Shown here piece by piece: positions 1 to 6,525 of a stretch of 8,304 nt of DNA (position 1 is the stretch's first letter; every line of letters begins with the position of its first letter). The stretch is taken from contig JAJZNH010000958.1 in assembly GCA_021811745.1 (NCBI GenBank), forward strand, positions 3,712-12,015, written 5' to 3'. Both the position numbers and the translations under genes were made by a program. The notes beneath the pieces are model-generated. The model made no database searches, had not been told where the DNA came from, and was given only the letters and a program-made list of their open reading frames with translations. The stretch is from Acidobacteriota bacterium (GTDB taxonomy: Bacteria; Acidobacteriota; Terriglobia; Terriglobales; Acidobacteriaceae).

Positions 1-52
1 CGATGCCGAAAGTCGTGAACGGCGCCAGCACCTCATTTTCCTTGATGCGCAT
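1..52 (-). CDS. murB: UDP-N-acetylenolpyruvoylglucosamine reductase, N-terminal fragment (probable)
   Basis: The minus strand from an ATG at 52 reads MRIKENEVLAPFTTFGI and then leaves the window. MurB proteins characteristically begin with a pattern like 'ENVPLAPxTTFGIGG', which is the start of their FAD-binding domain. MurB is the cytoplasmic flavoenzyme that reduces UDP-GlcNAc-enolpyruvate to UDP-MurNAc with NADPH in peptidoglycan synthesis. An in-frame TGA lies at 71-73 and no other ATG intervenes, which fixes this start. No clear Shine-Dalgarno sequence is visible. Only 17 codons are present, so the call rests on this short motif alone. The gene diverges from the bacilliredoxin gene. Confidence 0.68.
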   Translation of the reverse strand, partial: MRIKENEVLAPFTTFGI

Positions 53-134
53 CGAATATAGGCTATACCCTCATGTCCGACGATAGAATGGGCGATAAAA
101 TGGTTGAAGGCAGTTTCCCCTGCCGGAGGTATAC
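53..134. promoter_or_regulatory. Divergent murB/bacilliredoxin intergenic region with strong RBS
   Basis: This 82-base spacer must hold the start signals of both divergent genes. On the plus strand GGAGG at 125-129 lies five bases before the ATG at 135, a near-ideal Shine-Dalgarno site that fixes the bacilliredoxin start. A GATAAAAT stretch at 94-101 could serve as a -10 element, but no matching -35 was found at 16-18 bases. On the minus strand only AT-rich words near 56-67 are suggestive. The RBS is well supported; the promoters are not. Confidence 0.45.
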
Positions 135-563
135 ATGTATCCAGAACTGATGGTCATTCCTATGCGCGAGGATCTAGTGCGCGCCGGGATTACAGAAACG
201 CGCACCGCCGAGGAGGTGGAGACGGCGATGGCCCAGCCGGGCACGACTCTGGTGGTGGTGAACTCCATCTGTGGCTGTGCGGCAGGCAAGATGCGCCCCG
301 GCGTGCGCCTCGCTCTGGCCAACTCCGCCAGTCTGCCTGACCGCAAGATCACCGTTTTTGCGGGCCAGGACCGCGAGGCCACTGAGCGCGCCCGCAGCTA
401 CTTCGAAGGTAATCCGCCCACCTCACCCGCAGTCGCCATCCTGCGCGACGGCAAGCTGGTTTATCTGATGCAGCGCTTCGTGATCGAGCAATCTACGGCG
501 CAGGAAATTGCTATGGAGTTGATGCGCGCGTTCGATGAGTTCTGCGCGAAGACGGCGGCGTAG
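135..563 (+). CDS. Bacilliredoxin, BrxA/BrxB (YphP/YqiW) family
   Basis: This 142-residue protein has the length and full layout of the BrxA/BrxB family: the N-terminal MYPELMVIPMREDL stretch, a thioredoxin-like fold, and the signature NSICGCAAGKMRPG, with the CGC active-site cysteines at C46 and C48. Bacilliredoxins are cytoplasmic thiol-disulfide proteins that remove bacillithiol from S-bacillithiolated proteins after oxidative stress. A further cysteine lies at C137. The conserved 'GNPPTSPAVAILRDGKLVYLMQR' region (about residues 92-114) supplies the cis-proline part of the fold. There is no signal peptide. The gene appears monocistronic, diverging from murB and converging on the leftward block. 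The family call is secure. Whether bacillithiol is the actual thiol here depends on bsh genes outside the window, so no A or B symbol is assigned. Confidence 0.93.
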   Translation: MYPELMVIPMREDLVRAGITETRTAEEVETAMAQPGTTLVVVNSICGCAAGKMRPGVRLALANSASLPDRKITVFAGQDREATERARSYFEGNPPTSPAVAILRDGKLVYLMQRFVIEQSTAQEIAMELMRAFDEFCAKTAA

Positions 564-845
564 GTTCCGCTCGATAGACTTTCCGGATCGATCCCGGATA
601 GCGCCAAAGCGCAGCATCTGCTATGCGCGTTGTGATCCCTTCGATTATGAGCTGTGCGATCCGCACACGGTCGAAGGGGTCTTCATGAAAAGGTACAGAA
701 TGTCAACGCCAATCGTGTGTTGGCCGAAAATAGAAAACCCCTCGTAACCATGTTCCAACAGAAGGCAGTCAGGATACTTAAGTGAACAGTATTACGGCTA
801 GCTGACCGCCAACTCTCTTGTGAGGCGACTCAATTCGCTGAGTGC
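564..845. other. Convergent non-coding region between the bacilliredoxin and membrane-protein genes
   Basis: No open frame here has a credible start, RBS or protein-like composition. The stretch holds several inverted repeats: TCCGG/CCGGA at 582-586 and 594-598; a bulged GCGC-AGC stem at 609-628; the nested structure at 634-681 (listed separately); and a TGAG/CTCA series at 821-848. None is followed by a T-run on either strand, so no standard intrinsic terminator can be named, although the position between two convergent genes is where terminators are expected. The stretch at about 690-800 is more AT-rich and otherwise featureless. Confidence 0.6.
634..681. repeat. Nested inverted repeat (long hairpin)
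   Basis: GATCCCTTCGA at 634-644 pairs with TCGAAGGGGTC at 671-681. That is 11 positions with one T/G mismatch, which becomes a G-U wobble in rightward RNA. Within the 26-base interior, TGTGCG at 653-658 and CGCACA at 662-667 form a second perfect six-base stem around the loop ATC. It lies 70 bases past the bacilliredoxin stop. With no T-run it is not a standard intrinsic terminator. It could be an mRNA-end stabilising structure, a protein-binding site, or one copy of a dispersed palindromic element. Confidence 0.55.
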
Positions 846-1775
846 TCAGCCGGCCGCCTCCTTTGCCTGTTGGTTGCGGTACACGCGCCAAAACTCCACA
901 AATCCCTTCTGGCGCACCACCTGAAAGAAATCGCTGGCCACGCAATAAAAGATGGCAGACGCGCCCATCGCGAAGTGCAAAGCGCCACTGCCCAACTCCT
1001 TCGCGAAGGGCAGCGGGGCAGCGGAGATCACCATCGCCAGCACGATGATCATCAGTTTCACAATGCCCATGTCCAGGTTGGTCTCCATCAGTTTGCTGGT
1101 AAATGGCCTTCCCAGCTTAAAGCTGGTCGTGACGGCCGAAAGCGGCGAGCGGTTCTCAAGCAGCGCCAGCAAAGGTGCGACAGTGAAAGGCCAACTGACG
1201 AGGGCAAAGAGCGTAAAAAAGCCTAGGGACAGAAAGATGACCCAAACGAAGTAGCCCACTAGATCGGCGTTGCCATCGGGGGTGATGTGCGTCATTGCGA
1301 CCCACTGGACGCACTCGTACCAGGCGAAATAGATGGCGCATAGAAGCAGAAGCCAGGTCGCCTGAAGCGCCATGATCGCGAGGGGCCGGAAACGAACGCC
1401 GGGCTCCATGCGCTTGAGCACGGCGGCGCGGCCGAAACCTGCCATCAGCGACCACACGATGATTCCCAGGGGAACCAGCCAGTACAGCGTGTGCACGACG
1501 TAAGGCTTGTAGAGCACCCATGCATCGCCTATCCGCACGGCGGTCATCCACGGGTTTCCCATGCTGAGATGGATCAGTCCCGCCTTCTCCGGCGGCAGGA
1601 TCGCGGCAATGCGCTTAAGGTTGAGCCAGCAAAGGTAGAGAAACGGCACGGCAAAGAGCCAGCGCCAGGCGATCTCCAGGCCGGTAAGCAGCGGCCGCCG
1701 GAAGACCCACCCCATCTGGTTCACCACCTTCTGGGTGGCGCGCACGGGTTGGCTGACGTAAATCTCCGAACTCAC
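846..1775 (-). CDS. Uncharacterised multi-pass membrane protein downstream of leuS
   Basis: This 309-residue protein belongs to no family I recognise. About six hydrophobic segments are visible, near residues 29-53, 93-112, 131-158, 172-195, 238-258 and 262-282, so an inner-membrane location is likely. The protein is rich in Trp, Phe and Tyr, with short basic linkers such as the one around 118-131, and has a charged C-terminal tail. No catalytic or transporter signature was seen. The chosen start is GTG at 1775, which overlaps the leuS stop as GTGA and is preceded by GGTGA as a possible RBS inside leuS. The open frame extends to an ATG at 2039, but that extension lies wholly inside leuS in another frame and is Arg/Gly-rich, so it is not believed. 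Translation is probably coupled to leuS, though a functional link to tRNA charging need not follow. A later start at Met21 is possible. Confidence 0.8.
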   Translation of the reverse strand: MSSEIYVSQPVRATQKVVNQMGWVFRRPLLTGLEIAWRWLFAVPFLYLCWLNLKRIAAILPPEKAGLIHLSMGNPWMTAVRIGDAWVLYKPYVVHTLYWLVPLGIIVWSLMAGFGRAAVLKRMEPGVRFRPLAIMALQATWLLLLCAIYFAWYECVQWVAMTHITPDGNADLVGYFVWVIFLSLGFFTLFALVSWPFTVAPLLALLENRSPLSAVTTSFKLGRPFTSKLMETNLDMGIVKLMIIVLAMVISAAPLPFAKELGSGALHFAMGASAIFYCVASDFFQVVRQKGFVEFWRVYRNQQAKEAAG

Positions 1776-4354
1776 TTCATCACCAGATTGACCAGCTTGC
1801 CGGGCACAACAATCACCTTCACCACGCGCTTGCCCGCCGCGCGCAGCCGAACCTTTTCGTCGTTTAACGCCGCTGTTTCCATCACCTCCGCGCCGGCGCC
1901 GGCGGCCACGCGCACCACAGTCACGAGCTTGCCGTTCATCTGCACTGGCACCTCTAATTCTTCTTCCTTCGCCAGCTCGGGATCGCTCACCGGCCAGGGA
2001 GCGCGCAACAGAGCGCCCTGCTCGCCCATCTCCTCCCACAGCTCCGCGGCAAGAAAGGGCGCAAAGGGAGCCAGTAGCAGCACCAGCGCGCGCAACAGTT
2101 CGTGCACCACGGGCGCCGGAACCTGCCCGGAGCTCAGCTCCGCGTCCGCCGCCTGGATCTCATTCACCAGCTCCATGATGGCCGCCACACAGGTGTTGAA
2201 GTGCCAGCGGCCCTCAAAGTCCTGCGTGATCTTGGCGATGGTCTGGTGCAGCTTGCGGCGAAGTTTCTGGCTCGTGGCGTTACCCGCCTCGCCAGTGCCT
2301 TTGTCCACAACCTGAGACTGCGCTGCGGCGGGCGTGTAGCGCGTTACGAGCCGCCAAACGCGTCCCAAAAACCGGCTTACTCCAGCTACGCCGTCTTCCT
2401 GCCAATCCAGATCGCGGTCGGGCGGCGCTGCAAACAAGGCGTACATGCGCGTGGCGTCGGCGCCGTAGCGCGCCACCATGTCGTCGGGCGAAACCACATT
2501 GCCCTTCGACTTCGACATCTTGGCGCCATCCTTGATGACCATCCCCTGCGTGAACAGCCGCCGCGCCGGCTCGTCGTTCACGATCATCCCCAGGTCACGC
2601 ATCACCTTGGTCCAGAAGCGCGAGTAGATCAGGTGCAGGATCGCATGCTCCACGCCACCGATGTACTGGTCGATGGGGAACCAGTACTGCGCCACAGCAG
2701 GATCGAACGCGGCCCGTGCGTTCTTCGCGTCGGTGTAGCGGTAGAAGTACCAGCTCGAATCGACAAACGTATCCATGGTGTCGGTCTCGCGCCGCGCCGG
2801 CCCTCCGCACTTGGGGCAGGCTGTGTTCACAAATTCCGGCACGCGTGCCAGCGGCGAGCCGCCCATCTGCGTAATCTCGATCTTCTCCGGCAGCACCACC
2901 GGCAACTGCTCGTCCGGCACCGGAACCAGCCCGTCCTTCTCGCAGTGAATCATCGGAATCGGCGTGCCCCAATACCGCTGCCGGCTCACGCCCCAATCCT
3001 TCAGCCGGAAGGTGACCTTCGCCTCGCCAAAGCCGCCGCGCGCGGCAGCTTCCTGGAGCCGCTTTTGAGCCTCGGCGCAGGTCAGCCCGCTGTACGCGCC
3101 GGAGTTCACCAGCACGCCATCTTCCGAGGTGAAGGGCAGCTCCTGCTCAACGGTCTCCGGCCCAGCCGCCGCAATCACCCTCCGAATCTCAATCCCGTAT
3201 TTCTTTGCGAATTCGAAGTCGCGCTCATCGTGGCCCGGAACACTCATAATCGCGCCGGTTCCGTACTCTAGCAGCACGTAATTCGCCACCCAGATGGGCA
3301 CGCGCTCGCCGTTGTAGGGATTGATGGCGAAACGGCCGGTGGGAACGCCATGCTTCTCGATCGCACCCACATTTCCAGCTTCGCGCGCCCGCGTCTGCTG
3401 CTCGATGAGTTCATCCACCTGCGCCTTCAACTCCGCATCGGCCGCGCAAAAGGTCTTCGTCACCGGATGCTCCGGCGCCAGTTGCACACTGGTGGCTCCA
3501 AAGATCGTGTCCACGCGCGTGGTGAAGACTCGGATGCGGGTTTCCTCCCCGGCTTCGCCCCCCTTGTCCCCTGATCCCTGTTTTGCCTTTCCCTTGTTCC
3601 CTTGTTCCCTCGCTCCCTGCTCATCCAGACCGAAATCAACTTCAGTGCCTTCGCTGCGTCCGATCCAGTTTCGCTGCATGGTGCGCACCTTTTCCGGCCA
3701 GCCCTCCAGCTTGTCCAGGCCGTCGAGCAGCTCCTGAGCATACGCGGTGGTGCGCAGGAACCACTGCTCCAGGTCGCGCTGTTCGACGAAGGTGTCTTCG
3801 TGCCGCCAGCAGCAGCCGTCCACTACCTGCTCGTTAGCCAGCACCGTAGCGCACTCCGGACACCAGTTCACCTTGCTCTTCTTGCGGTAGACCAGTCCCT
3901 TCTCAACCATGCGCAGGAAGAACCACTGATTCCAGCGGTAGTACTCCGGCAGGCAGGTGGCTACCTCGGTCGCCCAGTCGTAGCCCAGACCAAGGCGCTG
4001 CATCTGCCGCTTCATGGCGGCGATGTTGCTCAGCGTCCACTCCCGCGGCGGCGTATTGTTCTTGAGCGCGGCGTTCTCGGCCGGCAGGCCGAAGGCATCC
4101 CAGCCCATGGGGTGCAGCACGTTGTAGCCGCGCATCCACATGTGCCGCGCCAGCGCGTCGCCGATGGAATAGTTGCGCACGTGGCCCATGTGTAACTGCC
4201 CGCTGGGATAGGGCAGCATCTCAAGGACGTAGTATTTCTCTTTGTCGCAGCTAGCCGTATCGGCCGCGTACAGGTTCGGGTCCGCGGCCCAACGCTCCTG
4301 CCACTTCGCCTCGATCACCGCCGGTTCGTAACGCAGTTCCTTCTCTTCCGTCAT
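1772..4354 (-). CDS. leuS: Leucyl-tRNA synthetase
   Basis: This class I aminoacyl-tRNA synthetase attaches leucine to tRNA-Leu in the cytoplasm. It is 860 residues, a normal length for bacterial LeuRS. The Rossmann-fold HIGH motif appears as HMGH at 55-58 within PYPSGQLHMGHVRNY, and KMSKS at 612-616. Paired cysteines occur at C165/C168 and C513/C516, the latter typical of the zinc-binding insert. The CP1 editing domain is shown by TTRVDT at 278-283 and GTGAIMSVPGHDERD at 365-379, whose last Asp is the conserved residue that binds the substrate amino group. The anticodon-binding and C-terminal domains follow 'DWQEDGV' at about 650. Only five residues separate QGMVI (603-607) from KMSKS, so the leucine-specific insert seen in E. 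coli is absent. Residues 245-272 are a Gly/Lys/Glu/Gln-rich insert encoded by a repeat tract. The start gives the expected MTEEKELRYEPAVIEAKWQ opening. Its RBS is weak, and no clear promoter was found in the 137-base gap before it. Confidence 0.98.
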   Translation of the reverse strand: MTEEKELRYEPAVIEAKWQERWAADPNLYAADTASCDKEKYYVLEMLPYPSGQLHMGHVRNYSIGDALARHMWMRGYNVLHPMGWDAFGLPAENAALKNNTPPREWTLSNIAAMKRQMQRLGLGYDWATEVATCLPEYYRWNQWFFLRMVEKGLVYRKKSKVNWCPECATVLANEQVVDGCCWRHEDTFVEQRDLEQWFLRTTAYAQELLDGLDKLEGWPEKVRTMQRNWIGRSEGTEVDFGLDEQGAREQGNKGKAKQGSGDKGGEAGEETRIRVFTTRVDTIFGATSVQLAPEHPVTKTFCAADAELKAQVDELIEQQTRAREAGNVGAIEKHGVPTGRFAINPYNGERVPIWVANYVLLEYGTGAIMSVPGHDERDFEFAKKYGIEIRRVIAAAGPETVEQELPFTSEDGVLVNSGAYSGLTCAEAQKRLQEAAARGGFGEAKVTFRLKDWGVSRQRYWGTPIPMIHCEKDGLVPVPDEQLPVVLPEKIEITQMGGSPLARVPEFVNTACPKCGGPARRETDTMDTFVDSSWYFYRYTDAKNARAAFDPAVAQYWFPIDQYIGGVEHAILHLIYSRFWTKVMRDLGMIVNDEPARRLFTQGMVIKDGAKMSKSKGNVVSPDDMVARYGADATRMYALFAAPPDRDLDWQEDGVAGVSRFLGRVWRLVTRYTPAAAQSQVVDKGTGEAGNATSQKLRRKLHQTIAKITQDFEGRWHFNTCVAAIMELVNEIQAADAELSSGQVPAPVVHELLRALVLLLAPFAPFLAAELWEEMGEQGALLRAPWPVSDPELAKEEELEVPVQMNGKLVTVVRVAAGAGAEVMETAALNDEKVRLRAAGKRVVKVIVVPGKLVNLVMK
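3558..3622 (-). repeat. Imperfect GGGAACAA-type tandem repeat inside leuS
   Basis: On the coding strand two exact GGGAACAA octamers are followed by GGGAAAGG. Degenerate copies flank them (AGGGAGCG before; CAGGGATCA and GGGGACAAG after), placing G-runs roughly every 7-8 bases with some longer gaps. An eight-base unit is not a multiple of three, so gain or loss of one unit would shift the frame, yet the whole tract reads through. It encodes about residues 245-267 of the low-complexity insert just before the editing-domain TTRVDT motif. Similar G-run short repeats are known mostly between genes in some bacteria; finding one in an essential gene is unusual. Confidence 0.7.
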
Positions 4355-4491
4355 TCCATTCAGTGTAACCGGCAGCCAGAATGCGGCTGGACCTCGATGT
4401 TCCTACGGCGGACCCGGCGAGAGCCAGCAAAACAACAGGGCAGGAACCTAGCTGCCTCTGGCGCCATTGGCCGGGCGAGCCATTTTCAAAT

Positions 4492-5040
4492 TCACTTGAT
4501 ATTGCCATGCGGTGTCATGGGCGCGACCAAAGTCAATGTGACGCTTTCCGGCGTGATCCGCTTATGCGGCGTGCCACGCGGAATCACCAGATAATCGCCC
4601 TTACGCAGCGTGATCTTTGTCGCACCCTCCGAGGCTGGCGCCAGCCACTCTCCCGGACCGGTGCTGTATCCGTGCTGCGGCGTTCCACCCACTTCGTAAA
4701 TGGTCCATCCGTCGTAAATATAGAAAAGATGATCGCGGTACTCATGCCACTCGAACCGTTTGGCGGTGGCTTTCTTCTCCACGGTCAGAACCATCGTGAA
4801 GTGCGGTTCATCCACCAGCGTCTTGTTGCCTGGGTTGGCCTCAAGAGCCCTAATGTCGTCCTGAATCGTCTGCGCTCGAATCACCTGGTGCGCGCTTGAT
4901 GGAGCGAACGCTGCGCCCTCCGCTGCTGCATAATGGCTAAGCAGCATTGCATCGGCGAGCGTTAAACTTGCTGCTGCGGCGACCGGCACGGTGCGCAGAA
5001 AGCTCCGCCGTCCCGGATTCCTGATGGTTCGGTTACCCAT
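4492..5040 (-). CDS. Tat-exported cupin-domain protein
   Basis: This 182-residue protein starts with a twin-arginine signal: R11-R12-S-F-L-R, then a hydrophobic Ala/Leu stretch at about 18-40 with possible cleavage after the AAA at 38-40. The mature part is one cupin barrel. Motif 1 reads HEYRDHLFYIYDG at 99-111, with H99 and H104 as likely metal ligands. Motif 2 reads GDYLVIPRGTPH at 148-159, with the final ligand H159. H-E-x4-H resembles the cupin subgroup with 'HEDEADIFYVLEG', where H104 stands in for an Asp, rather than the classic HxH-x3-E pattern. Tat export suggests that a folded, metal-loaded protein reaches the periplasm or envelope. The substrate and reaction cannot be told. GGAGG at 5047-5051, six bases upstream, fixes the start. 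The gene lies 137 bases before leuS in the same direction. Confidence 0.87.
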   Translation of the reverse strand: MGNRTIRNPGRRSFLRTVPVAAAASLTLADAMLLSHYAAAEGAAFAPSSAHQVIRAQTIQDDIRALEANPGNKTLVDEPHFTMVLTVEKKATAKRFEWHEYRDHLFYIYDGWTIYEVGGTPQHGYSTGPGEWLAPASEGATKITLRKGDYLVIPRGTPHKRITPESVTLTLVAPMTPHGNIK

Positions 5041-5046
5041 GGAATG

Positions 5047-5063
5047 CCTCCGCGAGCATTATA
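5047..5063 (-). promoter_or_regulatory. -10 box and RBS of the cupin gene
   Basis: Reading leftward, a perfect TATAAT occupies 5063-5058 and GGAGG occupies 5051-5047, six bases before the ATG at 5040. The RBS is strong. The -10 match is exact, but the -35 position 17 bases upstream reads TTCTAC, a poor match, and there is no extended TG. If the -10 is used, the transcript would start very near the Shine-Dalgarno site, giving a leader of only about 10 bases. Confidence 0.45.
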
Positions 5064-5224
5064 GTGGCTCGCCAACTGGCGTAGAACCGAGCACGCCTTC
5101 CTGTGCGGCATTTTCCTCAACCTGCCCCTCGAACAATGACGCTTGCTTCTTGCTAAGGCGCTGAGAGTGGCCTTATCACTGGAGTGGAAGAAAGACGCCA
5201 TCTTTGTCGGCAAACACGTTCTCT

Positions 5225-5253
5225 CGGCGCTCCACGGGAACTGGGGAGCGCCG
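5225..5253 (-). terminator. GC-rich hairpin after the alpha/beta hydrolase gene
   Basis: CGGCGCTCC at 5225-5233 and GGAGCGCCG at 5245-5253 are a perfect nine-base inverted repeat around an 11-base loop. It begins 30 bases past the hydrolase stop, a sensible place for a terminator of the TPR/PspC/hydrolase unit. No T-run follows on either strand, so it is not a textbook intrinsic terminator; it may instead protect the mRNA 3' end or bind a protein. The rest of the 5041-5283 gap shows no credible gene. Confidence 0.4.
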
Positions 5254-5283
5254 TAAACCATCCCGCCGGTCCGCTATCTGTAC

Positions 5284-6117
5284 TTACTTTTTGAGCTGCT
5301 CCAACCACCCAGCAAGCAGAGCCGCCACCTTGTGCGGCTGCTCATAGGCGGCAAAGTGCCCGGCGTCGGGCAGCAGATGAAACTCACATCCGCCGGGCAC
5401 GGCGCGGAGGGCTTCCATCTCGGCCGGCGTGGCGCTGGCGTCCTCGCCGCCTGCGATGGCCAGCACCGGCACGCCGATGTCTGCCACCGTCTGCATGGAG
5501 TCGGGCCGGACGGCCAAACCCGCCTGTACGGCCACCAGGGCCTCCACGGAGAGCGTCATCCGTGCACGCATCTCGGCCACCATCTCCGGCCGCCGCTTTT
5601 GCGCGGTGGCTCCGATCTGGCCCAGCACCATGCCGTCGAAGATGCCCCGCACTCCCTCGGCCCGGGCTTGCGTGATGATCGCCACGCGCCGCTCCAGGGC
5701 CGCCTCTGCGTCCAACTGCGGCTTTGAGCAGACAAAAGCCAGCCCGCGCATCCGCTCCGGTGTCCGGCGCCATAGCTCCAGCAGCACGTAGCCGCCGATG
5801 GAGCAGCCCACAAAGACAGCTTCGGGAATCTTCAGATGGTCCAGAAGGTTCAGAATATCTGTGGCCAGTTGCCCCATGGTCAGCACAAAAGCATCCGGAA
5901 CGCGCTCGAACCCGCCCACTGGCAAGTTTCTGCCCAACTCCGAAGCCCCGTGCCCGCGCAGGTCGGGGACAATGGCGCGCACGCCTGCAAGCTCTTGAAC
6001 CAGAGGCCGCCAATATTCGCGATCAACAGGCGTAGGGTGTAGAAAAATGACCGTCTGCCCTGTCCCGTTCTCGCTGAAGGCCAGCCTCACTCCATCCGAT
6101 TCGTAGCTGTGGTTCAT
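5284..6117 (-). CDS. Alpha/beta hydrolase
   Basis: This 277-residue protein has the alpha/beta-hydrolase fold and no signal peptide. The nucleophile elbow is GCSIGG at 104-109, making S106 the catalytic serine. The acid is probably D226 in 'GGEDASATP', and the base H254 in 'DAGHFAAYEQP'. The oxyanion region is HPTP at 27-30 where many relatives have HG. PDLRGHGAS at 51-59 is the usual strand-loop motif after it. The cap region runs from about 130 to 200. Such proteins are esterases, lactonases, dehalogenases or C-C hydrolases, and the substrate cannot be told from the sequence. The ATG at 6117 overlaps the pspC stop as ATGA, with GGAG three bases upstream, which indicates translational coupling. 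The frame remains open to 6420, but that extension lies inside pspC and is rejected. Confidence 0.92.
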   Translation of the reverse strand: MNHSYESDGVRLAFSENGTGQTVIFLHPTPVDREYWRPLVQELAGVRAIVPDLRGHGASELGRNLPVGGFERVPDAFVLTMGQLATDILNLLDHLKIPEAVFVGCSIGGYVLLELWRRTPERMRGLAFVCSKPQLDAEAALERRVAIITQARAEGVRGIFDGMVLGQIGATAQKRRPEMVAEMRARMTLSVEALVAVQAGLAVRPDSMQTVADIGVPVLAIAGGEDASATPAEMEALRAVPGGCEFHLLPDAGHFAAYEQPHKVAALLAGWLEQLKK

Positions 6118-6431
6118 ACACTCCGAGGATACGCCTGCGGCTGCTCCGTCGGCTCCTCGGGGATTCCGATCCATGCCGCCACGTACGCCACGCCAACCAA
6201 TCCGCTGGTAAAGAACAGCCCCAGTGCGGCGATAATGCGTACCACAGCCACATCCCAGCCATTTGCCCTTGCCAGTGCCAGGCACACCCCGGCTATCTGC
6301 CGGCCTTCCCGCGGACGCACTAGCGGTCGGCCGGGTATGGGCTGCGGCGCGGCGACTGCTGTCCCACAGGAGGAACAGAAGCGCGCGCTCACCGGTAATC
6401 CAGTTCCACAGCGATGACAAAAGACAGCCAT
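6114..6431 (-). CDS. Zinc-ribbon PspC-domain membrane protein
   Basis: This 105-residue protein begins with a zinc ribbon, CHRCG...CSSCG, with C5, C8, C19 and C22 as ligands. A Pro-rich linker leads to a PspC domain at about 37-94: REGRQIAGVCLALA, then a hydrophobic helix at about 63-88 ending WIGIPEEP. PspC-type proteins are small membrane components of the phage-shock or envelope-stress response. The zinc ribbon probably faces the cytoplasm. Whether it senses membrane damage here is an inference, since no pspA or pspB is in view. The start at 6431 has GGAGG at 6440-6444, eight bases upstream. The longer open frame to 6599 would run into the TPR gene and lacks protein-like sequence. It follows the TPR gene by 94 bases and overlaps the hydrolase start by four. 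Confidence 0.9.
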   Translation of the reverse strand: MAVFCHRCGTGLPVSARFCSSCGTAVAAPQPIPGRPLVRPREGRQIAGVCLALARANGWDVAVVRIIAALGLFFTSGLVGVAYVAAWIGIPEEPTEQPQAYPRSV

Positions 6432-6525
6432 TGCCCGTCCCTCCTCAACAGCATCGTTCACAATCAGACTACGAGAAAGATGCCCTGGCAGTTCCTGCCC
6501 GATTGCAGGCGAATGCGCGGACCCA

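Noticed and set aside
535..747. 70-codon rightward frame after the bacilliredoxin gene
   Set aside because: It begins inside the bacilliredoxin gene, has no RBS of note and no recognisable sequence.
1776..2039. N-terminal extension of the membrane-protein frame
   Set aside because: It is inside leuS in another frame and reads as Arg/Gly-rich sequence. The GTG overlapping the leuS stop is a better start.
2102..3271. Long rightward open frame of 389 codons opposite leuS
   Set aside because: It lies wholly antisense to leuS, is rich in His, Arg and Pro with no domain-like motif, and has no promoter or RBS context. It is a shadow of GC-rich coding sequence.
5176..5235. Leftward stretch reading ENVFADKDGVFLPLQ then stop
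   Set aside because: It looks faintly protein-like and might be a decayed gene end, but it is too short, has no upstream frame or start and no sure family match.
4962..5261. 99-codon leftward frame over the cupin start
   Set aside because: It overlaps the cupin signal peptide and RBS in another frame, with unlikely composition rich in Cys, Ser and Arg.
6118..6420. N-terminal extension of the hydrolase frame
   Set aside because: It overlaps the well-supported pspC gene out of frame and lacks family similarity. The ATG at 6117 gives the normal fold start.
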